Positions 22,975 to 32,191 of a stretch of 64,000 nt of DNA are shown here, in pieces (within the stretch, counting starts at the first letter, position 1; each line of letters opens with the position of its first letter). The stretch is from Sphaerosporella brunnea (lineage: Eukaryota > Ascomycota > Pezizomycetes > Pezizales > Pyronemataceae). The stretch is taken from contig VXIS01000137.1 in NCBI GenBank assembly GCA_008704415.1, positions 1-64,000 of the forward strand. Reading direction: 5' to 3'. The notes beneath the pieces are model-generated. The model was given only the letters and a program-made list of their open reading frames with translations. It did not search any database and was not told the origin of the DNA. The position numbers and the translations under genes were made by a program.

Positions 22975-23050
22975 CAAAATCCGACGGTCTGAAATTTAGG
23001 GTTGAGCCTCCGTAAAACGCCACACCAACTGCATTATATAGGGATAGATG
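22975..23050 (+). repeat. CGCCACACCA terminal-repeat family, single end
   Basis: Reads AATCCGACGGTCTGAAATTT, GAGCCTCCGTAAAACGCCAC and a TATATAGGGATAGAT tail. Related copies lie at 24465-24600, 30680-30835, 35704-35785 (inverted) and 36955-37030. It looks like the terminus of a DNA transposon. Confidence 0.6.
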
Positions 23051-23558
23051 TTAAACACAACCGTTGACGACCCGTCTAAGAAACCACCGCCCGACAGCAC
23101 TCCCAATATGAGCGTCGGCCACCGCTACGAACATACTGATTGCGACCTGCGAACTACGTCTGGCGTTACCACACCCTAAGCGTCAGTCAGCGAAGATGAG
23201 GCGAGTTGGACGTGCGACCCAGCGTATATCGCAGATGACTCTTTCCAGTGGTCCCCGCCTGGCACACCGAATGCAGGTGGATCTAGCGAGGTAGGACCAC
23301 CATGATGCGGCAGTGTGTGCGAGCAGTTGACGCTGATGGCAGACTCAAGCAGGGCGGAGATGACCCTGAAAGCTTCGTTTGACCAGGCGGATTGGACGAC
23401 ATACCTACGATAATGATTCGATCGACCTGCCGCCTGACAGTACACTCTCGCACCCCGCCGCGGAGCCTCCGATCGACCTTCAGAATTCTCAATTCACATT
23501 TAGAATCCATGTGGAAAGGGGACCCAGGCGTTGATAAACAACACCCAGCGTTCAGGGG
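23051..23558. other. No gene seen
   Basis: Open frames at 23176-23445 (-) and 23283-23633 (-) overlap a frame on the other strand and run into the hAT terminus. Nothing is recognised. Confidence 0.4.
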
Positions 23559-24461
23559 TAGTGATGGACACGAGCTGAGCTGGCTCGAGCTGAGGGTGGA
23601 GGATCGGCTCGAGCCAGCTCGAGTTTTCAGCATGATGGGGAGGGTTGATGGAAAAGAAAATTATAGCGAGTGTTGTACAATGAAAACAAGTAATCTAGAA
23701 ACTTCGAGTCACCTGTTGCTGTCGCCCAACCACAGTTCCACCCAAAACCACAGGTTTCTAACGAGCGGTGGCAGTGCCAAACACTCTGGGAAGCGGACTA
23801 CCTAAATTTTGCCCCGCTCCTGCGGCTCCGACTGAGGACGGCTGTTCAGTTTCTTCCCACGCTGTGGAGAACCTTCTAAATGAAGACTTGGACTTTCTTT
23901 TCTCTTCGCCAGTAGCCAGAGGTGCAGAGACGCAGCCAGAGTTTACACGGTACGTCTTTCAGCCAGTAAAAACGGGCGAAGACAAACCCTGTGGATTGGT
24001 GGAAAGCGAATGGCCAGCTCATCCCGAGACTCACCAGAATCGCGCGTGACTATATCTCTATATATATACCAGCTATAAATGTCCTGCCGGACAGTCTTTT
24101 GCCCCCAGCTGGAGATCGTATTACCGAGATGGGAAACAGGCTCTTGGCGACCTCAAGCAGCGCTTGCTTGTTGCTCAAAATCTGGTAAACATTGGGCAAG
24201 GATCATGCCGCCGAGATTGGGAGTGGAGATGAGGTTCCGGTCACAGATACCCATCAGGAATCAGTCCTAGACAGTAAGAACGATGCGGGCGCTGAGACAA
24301 TGTACGCAGTCATCGTACCGTTTTTTATCGTAGATAATACGCAGCGAGTTGAATATTATTAGGTAGAATTAACAGGTTCCGGGAGCTTAAAGTGTGGTGA
24401 ACCTGCAACAGCTCGAGCTCACCCTGGAGCATTGATTCGAGCCGGCCCGTGTCCATCACTA
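23559..24461 (+). mobile_element. hAT element, internally deleted (903 bp)
   Basis: It begins TAGTGATGGACACGAGC and ends CGTGTCCATCACTA, giving inverted termini of at least 13 bp. GCTCGAG words lie just inside both ends. Between them only the C-terminal part of a transposase remains. Flanks TTCAGGGG and ATTCAGTG resemble a decayed, offset 8-bp target duplication. The 3' subterminal part (GCGAGTTGAATATTATTAGG) recurs inverted at 26400-26440. Confidence 0.8.
23780..24186 (+). pseudogene. hAT transposase C-terminal dimerisation domain
   Basis: A first frame gives ETQPEFTRYVFQPVKTGEDK. After a one-base shift near 23990 the next frame reads DWWKANGQLIPRLTRIARDY and then DRITEMGNRLLATSSSACLL, ending in LKIW and a stop. 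DWW, the Arg-rich middle and the final LLKxW are hallmarks of the hAT dimerisation domain. The catalytic core is absent. Confidence 0.8.
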
Positions 24462-24464
24462 ATT

Positions 24465-24600
24465 CAGTGTCGTTGATAAAGCTCCTCCTCGGCTCTGCTC
24501 CAGTATGATGGAGCTGTGCAACCACAATCCGACCGTCTCAAATTTAAGCTTGAGCCTGAAAACGCCTCCGGAAAACGCCACAGGAAAACGCCTATGACTT
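24465..24600 (+). repeat. CGCCACACCA family fragment
   Basis: Contains AAGCTCCTCCTCGGCT, AATCCGACCGTCTCAAATTT and CGGAAAACGCCACAGGAAA, matching the copy at 30680-30835. It directly follows the hAT element. Confidence 0.55.
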
Positions 24601-25026
24601 GCCCTAACCAACACGCTCGCCATCATATCTACTTTGCCCTCGAATTTCAGCCAGACTTGCTTCTCCTGTCCGGTGTGTATTCGATTCATCCGCCCTCATT
24701 CCGCGCACAATACTAAGCGGAATGCGCTGCTGGTTTTTCTGCGCCATCACGAACACCCACGCGTTGTGGAGAAACGAGCGCTGTCCAGCGCAGCGGATGT
24801 CTGTCACTTGCCGATGGCGTATAGCTCAGCTGGCTCCTGCACACACTGTGCTCCTACGCAGACACACTGACACCCAACAATCTAGTGAATATGTCACGGC
24901 TGTTATTGAGAATATCCCCCTTCGTAGTCAAGCTTTCTATTTTACCCCAAATATTCTTCTACAATGCTCCCCGGCTGGCCCCGCAAACTACCTATCCCCC
25001 TGTTGCAACGAAGGCTGCCACCCAAG
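24601..25026. other. No gene seen
   Basis: Several overlapping frames, none recognised. It may be the upstream region of the ORF at 25027. Confidence 0.4.
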
Positions 25027-25371
25027 ATGAGCAACCTTCAACCTCCACCCTCCACCGGTGATCAGTCGTCTCACGGCAAGCGCTTCTCGGCGTTCCAAGC
25101 ATTCAGAGAAGCTATCGCGCAGTGGACCGCAACCAACCATTTCGACATTCCGGTGCACCTGACGTTATCAATAGTTGGTTTGACTGGCAGGACACTCGTT
25201 GATGCCAGGAAACAACGTCGCCATCTAGTTCCACGCAGCAAAAGCGCTAGGCAAGAACCAGGCGCCAGCGTTCTTGTTGATCACTTAGCGCGCTATATGC
25301 CGGAGAACTACGTCGCCAACTATTTGGACGCAGGAAACCAACCGCTGCTGCTTAAGATAGAGCCTTTTTGA
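25027..25371 (+). CDS. Hypothetical protein, 114 residues
   Basis: An ATG at 25027 opens a frame that begins MSNLQPPPSTGDQ and contains AFQAFREAIAQWTATNHFDI and LVDHLARYMPENYVANYLDA. The FREAIAQWTATNHF part is reminiscent of the N-terminal FAR1/MULE DNA-binding region, which is inference only. No zinc ligands are evident. The frame has ordinary amino-acid composition, unlike most spurious frames nearby, but there is no clear promoter and it could be an exon of a larger or broken gene. Confidence 0.3.
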   Translation: MSNLQPPPSTGDQSSHGKRFSAFQAFREAIAQWTATNHFDIPVHLTLSIVGLTGRTLVDARKQRRHLVPRSKSARQEPGASVLVDHLARYMPENYVANYLDAGNQPLLLKIEPF

Positions 25372-26230
25372 TGACACGAGAGGTAGCTCTGACCGGTAAC
25401 AGTTGGGTTTACGCTGTGGCTGCGGTGTTTGCTGTTGGAATCCCCTATGCATCCCTAAATTTCAGAGGGATTAGCGAAGGATGAAGCCAAACGCAGCCGT
25501 TGTTTGCGTGCTTCCGACGAGTCGTTGGTGTGCATAACAAGGGGAGAAGACACCATAAGTCAAGGCAGAACAGCTCCTCAGTTTCGCATAAACGTAACAT
25601 TCTTCCACCTCACATGAATGAGAGCACCCGATCATTGCCCATTTTGCGGGGTTCTTGGACAACCTATCCCACTTGGTGAAAACCGTACGATACGTAACCA
25701 CCGGCAACGGGAACTGACCAAATGCCCGCAGCTCGAATCACTGATCTCTAATTGATGATTTCAGGCCAGCCCTTCTCGGCTGATAATTCCACAATGCAGA
25801 GGCGGACGAGTATCTGGACCATTAATGAACCATCAGCGCTTCTCCGGAGATGATATCAAGTTTAACATGGGTTGCGCAACTTGAGGATACTGACACTAAC
25901 ACAACGCATCCTGTTGAGCGTAACTGATACCATTCCCGTGGGATTGCGATGTATAAAACAGTGCGTCTGTACAATTATGGGTAACCGGTGCCGGTAACGT
26001 TTCATCGTGGAACACTTCCCGTAAGTCAGTAAGCAGCAGATAAATGAACAGGTTTTTGCTTTCGTTTGAGCGAGGCGGCGTTGAGAGCCGCGGTGCTAAA
26101 CGTCCCGGGTGTGACGGCACAATCTGTAGCGTGTGACGCCCAGTGAGTACGAGTTTCGTCGGAATGGCCACCTGAGGCCAGCGCCTCACCGGCAGCTCGT
26201 ATTTACAACCGGTATACCATCGCTTTGCCA
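25372..26230. other. No gene seen
   Basis: Frames at 25471-25707 (-) and 25896-26255 (-) show no domain. No repeat family identified. Confidence 0.4.
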
Positions 26231-26582
26231 AGTAATGGACACGAGCGAGCTCCAATCAACTCTCCAAGGTCAGCTCGAGGTGGCTCGGCTCGTAGAGGCG
26301 GAGGCTCGGGATTGGGTCCGAGCTTTGGGTGAGCTCGAGCTGCTGCTCGAGCTGTTCTGTATTTACCACACTCTAAGCTCGCGGACGCTATTAATTATAG
26401 GTAATAGTTTTCAACTCGCGGTCTATTATCTAAGAAACCAAATGTATGATGACTGGCCACGATTCCACGGCTTCCGCATCGTTCTCAGGCTCTAGAAGTG
26501 ATTCCTGATGGGTATCTGGGACCAGGACCTGATCTCCACTGTCAATCTCGCCCGCACCCTCCTTGTTTAACCTTTCACGTTT

Positions 26583-26960
26583 TCACTGCTGCAAATCATC
26601 CTGCCCCAACCGAATTTTGGGCAAGAAGCAAACGCTGCTCGAGGCCTCCAAGAGGGAGTGTCGCTTCTTGGTAATAAGATCTCCAGCTTGCGAGGAAACC
26701 TGTGGCTTGTCTAGAGAGATAGTTGCGAACCATTCTGGAGTGCGATGGCCATTCGCTTTTGACCAATCCATAGGGTTTGCTTCGTACGCTTGTACCGGAT
26801 CCAATCCGTACGGTGTAAACTCTCGCTGCGTCTCTGCAACTCTGGCCAGGGGTGCCAATAGACGGGCTGGCCCGCGGGGCAAACGGGGCGCCACAAGGTA
26901 GGCCAGGCTGAGGCGCGTGTTGCGCTTGTCGGATTGTCTCCGGGCGACGTTGTCAATGTC
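26583..26960 (-). pseudogene. hAT transposase C-terminal domain (minus strand)
   Basis: The frame reads AETQREFTPYGLDPV, then MDWSKANGHRTPEWFATISL and DLITKKRHSLLEASSSV. It is clearly the homologue of the 23780-24186 domain (ETQPEFTRY, DWWKANGQ). The dimerisation helix has diverged, with DKPQVSSQAGD replacing the typical residues. No core domain accompanies it. Confidence 0.75.
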
Positions 26961-27235
26961 TGGATGCCTGACAGGCGCCGTTGGGTGCCGGTTGTATCGG
27001 TATGTGAATCGTGCCAATCACGGGGCAATCTCCGAACGCACTGAGTGGTCAAAGCGCCAGCATCACTGGCCGGGTATCGGCATTCTGGGACACCGTCGAC
27101 GGTTGTTTGCCGTGCCGTTTCCGTAGTCGACGAGGACGTATTCATGTGGCGGCCTCATTTCCACGAAGGAAATGCAGGACTATTGGGTGAAGACTCTGGA
27201 CAGTGGTGTTGCAGGCCTGGTGGGAAGAGATGTCC

Positions 27236-27450
27236 CCGGATGGGGGTAGAATTCAACGCCATTGCTGCTATGTCAACGGATGCCGAGCGCATTTTCAGTG
27301 GGTATGTACCTTCTACTCTTGTTATTCCTGCAGGGATAGATGGCTGACTCTGAATACCCTGATGGCAGAGGTCGATACACAATTACTGATCAGCGAGATT
27401 CGCTTGGCGACGATGTCGTCGAAGCAATCGAATGACTCAAGTCCTGGGTG
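27236..27450 (+). pseudogene. hAT transposase C-terminus of a second family, with intron
   Basis: The plus strand reads NAIAAMSTDAERIFSG up to a GTATGT donor at 27302. After an intron ending in GGCAG at about 27368 it reads GRYTITDQRDSLGDDVVEAI and, after one TGA, LKSWV. MSxDxERxFSG followed by RxTITDQRxSL and ExLKSW is the hAT C-terminal signature of a different subfamily from the minus-strand copy. The intron has CTGAC near its 3' end. Upstream parts are not recognisable. Confidence 0.75.
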
Positions 27451-27867
27451 CGCCAGGCTCTTGTGTATGGTCCGGGCTCGCAGACCGAGAAGGTCGAACG
27501 TATATTGAGCGATTCGGAAACTCGGGCAGCGGAGATGGAATCAGTGTTCGGCACGGTCCGTCTATGACCGCAGTCCGTACCGCACCAACTGCTGTGAACG
27601 GGTCCATTCTGCGCTGGAGGCGGACGGCATCGATCCAGTCCATTGAGAATGGGAACTGGTTTGCACCGCGGACAACGGCGGTCGACTACGGAGATTCATA
27701 TGTAAGATATCTAGTTGAGTAAGATATGTAGTGGTCAGGAAGAGGATCAGAAAGGACCACTCTCTAAATCGGAGCGGCAGAAACGTCGGCAACTTGGAGA
27801 AGACAGACGGCATGGAGGTTTTTCAGCGTGGTCCGCCCATATGGGGCACCATGAAGGACCTTGTGTG

Positions 27868-28288
27868 CAGTGTTGCACACGAGTCGAGAATTCTCGCCAA
27901 GGGTCTCGGTCTCGTGAGAATCGTGCGGTCTCGAAATGTCTCGCCGGTCTCGTGGGAGTCTCGACGGTTCTCGTTCGGTCTCGTCATCCTCGTGTGTGCT
28001 CGGCTGTCTCACAAACGTTCAGGCTGCTATGGCGCCGCTGTTGATAGTGTCTTTATTGTTGTTATGTTCCTCGCCCACCTAGGTGCACCAGAGTGAATGA
28101 CCCGTGCTGCCAGCTTACGATGCAGACTGGAAGCTCTGCCGCGCCGCAGAGATTCGCGCCGGGTCTCGCCTGGTCTCGCGAGGCCGCCGTCATTCTCGGT
28201 CAGTCTCACCATTCTCGCGCAGTCTCGACAGTTCTCGACGTGTCTCGATCGTTCTCGGTCTCGTCTCGCGGTCTCGTGTGCACCACTG
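27868..28288 (+). mobile_element. MITE-2, 421 bp, TCTCG-rich hAT-type element
   Basis: Ends are CAGTGTTGCACACGAG and CTCGTGTGCACCACTG. Inside each end are many GGTCTCG/TTCTCG words. The middle carries GTTGTTATGTTCCTCGCCCA and CTGGTCTCGCGAGGCC. A 423-bp copy in opposite orientation lies at 50492-50914. There is no coding capacity. The terminus differs at only three positions from the TAGTGATGGACACGAG terminus, so it probably used a related hAT transposase. Confidence 0.75.
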
Positions 28289-28916
28289 GCCTCGGTGCCA
28301 GAATCATAGTCTTCGGCGGCGTCCACGCGCTGCTTTCCTGCAACATGCTCTCGAAAAACCATTATTCGTTGATAGACAGAGGCGATGTAAGGTGAGCTCC
28401 CCTGCCCGCTAGGTGTGCCGCTTCCAACTGCTTCATAAAAAGTATCTGGACCCAGGAATTAACGCGAATTATTTGACTTGCGCCTTTGTCCACTTATTTT
28501 CTGGTGGAACGCCTGCACTACATTGTGCTCTTCGTCAGCAGGACTCGGAAAAGACGCCCGATAGCCGAATCGGTAGTTGATGCTGGACCCACTGCTGACA
28601 GGATTAGCCGATATGCTCAATTTGTTGTACTGGGACGCGTTTGGTCAAGATCACACATGAGCACAGGCGGTGAGAGTTTGATGGGGTCTGGTTGTGGTAC
28701 CCAGTGGGCGATGGTGGTGGAGTGGGTCGAGATGGGGCTTGATGCGGTGACATATCTAAGATCAGGTGCATGGAACGAACGCAATTCTATGTGAAAGCTG
28801 GAATCCAGCTTACCATCGTTTGACCCGGCTCAAGCTCAAAATTTGGCCGGATTAATAGGCTCTAGCTCGGGGCTTGAACTATTGACTGGAGCCAGCCCGG
28901 GTCGTGTCCATTACTA

Positions 28917-30679
28917 GTCGCTACGCCGTGGTTGAATAAAGCTATGCATGGGGCAGACGCAACAACGTTGCCCCAGCAAAGTAGCGACTGCCGCGTAAGC
29001 AATGTCATTTACAAAATGCCATAACTGTATCCTTATTGACACGCGAACGATGTAATGCGGCGGTTTTTGAGGGATATCACTGATGAAGCGTTGATAACAT
29101 CGTCACTGGGTGACCGACAGTGGTACGGAGATTCAACGAACACGAAATCGTCGCTAAAACAGGAAGTAAGGAGAGTCGATATGCGAATCGTGGGCCGCGA
29201 GTTCGGTCGGAATAGGCACGACAGAATGGATATCGCGGCCAAGCCGACATGGCGGCAGGTACACCGAATAGATGGTTCTCTTTGGATTTTCAGCGGAGCG
29301 GGGAACCTCAGACTTATCCGACTGATGTGCGCACTTTATACTGTCATAGATAATTTACAGTGCCCTGCCACAGCGTGAAAATGTGATTTTACTAGATACG
29401 GACAGAGCTTCGAAAACGTTGAGCGCTCCCTGCAACTTTTTCAACTGTGATCCTCTGCGTTCTCGGCCGTAGGCGTAGCGACGCAGACGCAATGCGGAGA
29501 GGATTGTCCAAGAAATGGCGACTGTGTGGGACGGCGGTAGAGGTGTGGAGATGAGGAGGACGCCGCTGATTCGGGTTGATTCGATGATTGGACAGGTGCC
29601 GTCCAGGATGGGGATTATTCGAGGAGGGGGGAAGCCGTGATGAAGACAGCTGCCAAAGTGTGGTGCGGAAAGAGAGTGTCCATCGCTGAAGACAATGATC
29701 CCGATTCCCCATAGTACCTACCAACAATGCAAAGACTCATTCCCTTATTCCCTTACTCTCTCGCCGTCCAGCCAGAGAAGTAATGAAAAGAAAAAGGTGA
29801 AAAACAAGGTTTTTCAATAAAAATTCCAAAGATTAATAAGAACACAAACGGGTTATGGCTAGCTAAACCCGAGCTGACCAACCGGACGATACTTGTTACT
29901 TAAGAACCATCGGGCCCTGAGGTTTTCAAGCACGGAGCATAGTGCGGTTGATCACACCCACCGTCAACACCGGATCACATCAAACACAGTCTCAACTCGA
30001 ATCCTACCCGACCTGTAGCGAAACATCGATGAGGATGACAGAAGGATGAGGTGTTATCGGGTTGGTGGTGTTGTTGTTGGGTAAGAAAGAAGAAAGGAAG
30101 GGAGAAAGGGAGGGAGGGGAGGTATTTATAGTGCGAGGTAGGGTCAGGGTCGCTTTTGGCCGATTTACCTCCTGGCACTCGGTGCCCATATTTCTGAAAG
30201 AGCTTCATGGGGAATCACTCGACACCTCCTCTCGAATGTTGATACTCCAGGTTTCCCGAAAGAAAACTCTGTAATGGCAAGCCCAGAGCGATCTCAGTTT
30301 CTGCAGTGCGCAGTTTCATCCACAGACAGACTCGGAAGGGGTGCAGCATGCTCCCATTGTTGATCCATAGCCAATGCATCATCCGTGACGTCTCTCACAT
30401 CATGTTCCTGAAACAGTGGCTTATTATCTTATCTGCTCCCACTCCTTGGAGTGTTCCAACTCTCCGTCATTGCCTGGGCTGTCGTTTAAGTTCCATCTAA
30501 AGAACACCATTAGCCTTGATATTTCTCCCCCGCATGAGAATTTAGAGCTAGCCACTGACCGGCTCATGTTGACCATGATTTGCGAAGTAGTAAAGGGAGG
30601 AGGTAGTGGATTGGGGTCGAGGAGGCGAGACAGTCTCACTTGATAGCCAGCACTCGCACGGATGAAGACAATTCTATTC
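28917..30679. other. No firm gene
   Basis: Frames at 29055-29378 (+) and 29392-29727 (-, Pro/His/Arg-rich) are not recognised. A purine-rich AGAAAGGAAGGGAGAAAGGG tract lies at 30090-30120. No promoter-like order is seen. Confidence 0.4.
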
Positions 30680-30835
30680 GATTCCACAACTATCAGTGTG
30701 TACAGCAGCGTAGTCGCTCCGCAGCGTCGTCGCTGAAGCTCCTCCACGGCTGCACTCCACAATAGTAGAGTTGAGTTGAGCCTCCGGTAAACGCCACCGG
30801 AAAACGCCACACCACTGCTCTATATAGGGATAATA
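30680..30835 (+). repeat. CGCCACACCA family copy with TATATAGGG tail
   Basis: Contains GAAGCTCCTCCACGGCTGC, GAGCCTCCGGTAAACGCCAC, CGGAAAACGCCACACCACTG and CTCTATATAGGGATAA. A short GCTCGAG-like fragment follows at 30850-30915. It lies about 150 bp upstream of the DNR-repeat gene, so its TATATA could act as a core promoter. Confidence 0.6.
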
Positions 30836-30981
30836 TATAGATAGATATTGGGGACTCGAGCTTTGGCTCGGGTCCATGCTGCTCTGACTCGGGCTCACGA
30901 GTCGATGGTCAGTGAAGCTACTTTGCGCCTGGGTCGCCGCGGTGATTGTGCCTGGCTGTAGAACAAACCCACGATCGAACA

Positions 30982-31767
30982 ATGGCGAACAACAACTGGA
31001 ATATCCAGAACCCGAACAATATAAACATCGACAACAGAAGCGACAACCGCAACATTGACAATAGAGTCGGCAACATTGACAATAGAGTCCGCAACGTTGA
31101 CAATAGAGTCAACAACATCAACACCGACAACCGCCACGTCGACAACCGGAGCGTGGACAACCGCAGCATCGCCATCAACAACAACAACAGTATCGACAAC
31201 AGTATCAACAACAGCAACAACAGCACCAGCATCTTCAACGTTACTGTCATCAACGTCGGCGGGATCCTCGCGGGGCCGATCATCGGGTTCGGCCAGCCAG
31301 GCAATAACTTCTGGCCGCCCCACCAGCCACCCCCGCAGAACCCTCCGCCGGCGCGCCCCGCAGTGCCCGGGAACAACCCCAACCGTCCGCCCGCGCCCCC
31401 CGCAGTGCCCGGGCTCAACCCTCCGCCGGCCCCCATAGTGCCCCCGACCAACAACCCTCCGCCGGCCCCCATAGTGCCCCCTGCACCCGTTCAACCCCCT
31501 GCACAAGCTCCTCCCCGCCCAGTTCAACTCCGGGTTCAGCATTTTCGGATCGGTCCAATCGGGGAGATTCTTTACGAGGGGGAGTGCCCGTTCCTGGTTC
31601 GGCCGGGACTGGCCATGCCATGTGCCCATGCCCGTGGCGTCCCGGCCAACCAGCTTGGCGGAGGCACGTGGCTCTTCGTGCACGTGCGCGGGGGTTTGAA
31701 AACATCGAGGGTCCTCGACTGGGAGGGGCCGGTGAACGGCCTCCCTGACAACGCCGCCCAGTTGTAG
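30982..31767 (+). CDS. Asn/Asp-rich DNR-repeat, proline-rich protein (261 aa)
   Basis: The ATG at 30982 is the first in frame. Residues 1-85 are extremely Asn-rich. Between 17 and 61 the tripeptide DNR occurs eight times in units such as NIDNRVG, NIDNRVR and NVDNRVN, partly encoded by a 21-bp tandem repeat near 31050-31113. Residues 86-110 form a hydrophobic Gly-containing stretch (TVINVGGILAGPIIGFG). Residues 111-181 are proline-rich (PPPAPIVPP-like), and 182-261 form an ordinary globular-looking tail (GEILYEGECPFLVRPG). No signal peptide or known domain. Composition suggests a prion-like or solenoid N-terminus, which is inference. The HNH nuclease gene follows on the same strand. The reverse strand is open too, but only because of the repeats. 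Confidence 0.6.
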   Translation: MANNNWNIQNPNNINIDNRSDNRNIDNRVGNIDNRVRNVDNRVNNINTDNRHVDNRSVDNRSIAINNNNSIDNSINNSNNSTSIFNVTVINVGGILAGPIIGFGQPGNNFWPPHQPPPQNPPPARPAVPGNNPNRPPAPPAVPGLNPPPAPIVPPTNNPPPAPIVPPAPVQPPAQAPPRPVQLRVQHFRIGPIGEILYEGECPFLVRPGLAMPCAHARGVPANQLGGGTWLFVHVRGGLKTSRVLDWEGPVNGLPDNAAQL

Positions 31768-32191
31768 CAGTTGCTCTTCGATGTGGCCAATGTCGACGCA
31801 GCCGTTCAGAAGGTTTTGAGCACGAGATGACCAACCATGTTTGTGGAAATGTAGGGGGGGGGAACCGAATTTTTTTTTTTTTTTTTTTCAAGGCGGTGAA
31901 CGGGGCCACTCGCGCGTTGTTGTTCATAGATCAACATTCAGATCATGGACTCATCGATTCAATATCACTCTGCGGGCTCGCGAGCCCTTCCCCACCCCCG
32001 CACCACTAAACCCCCGAAGACTTCCAAACCTCGCCTCACAACCCACCCAACCACCTCCACCGTTACAATCCAGTCCACTATTCGAATTCAATACCCCAGC
32101 GCCCCGCCTTTCGATCGTACAGACACCAGAGTCCGTATGTCCCTTTCGCCGCGCTTACGCTGGTAGCTGCTGACACCTCCCCGGCGCAGAA
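31768..32191. other. Intergenic: homopolymers and possible 5' exon
   Basis: A run of about ten G at 31855 is followed at about 31870 by a run of about twenty T. An ATG at 31945 opens a 63-codon Pro/Thr/Ser-rich frame that stops being coding at a GTATGT donor at 32135. A branch CTGAC at 32170 and an acceptor CAG at 32187-32189 follow. Confidence 0.6.

Larger units (their letters stand above)
26231..28916 (-). mobile_element. Composite hAT element with nested insertions
   Basis: The left terminus AGTAATGGACACGA at 26231 is the exact inverted complement of TCGTGTCCATTACT ending near 28915. GCTCGAG words fill 26240-26350 and weaker ones 28820-28900. The left end carries the 3' subterminal sequence and the right end the 5' one, so the element lies on the minus strand. 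It contains a transposase C-terminus on the minus strand, a second and different hAT C-terminus on the plus strand, and a complete MITE-2. Flanks TCGCTTTGCC and TCGCTACGCC hint at an old target duplication. Confidence 0.6.

Noticed and set aside
30895..31683. Long minus-strand frames opposite the DNR-repeat gene
   Set aside because: They are created by the tandem repeat and proline codons of the plus-strand gene. The peptide is a monotonous Val/Asp or Leu run with no domain.
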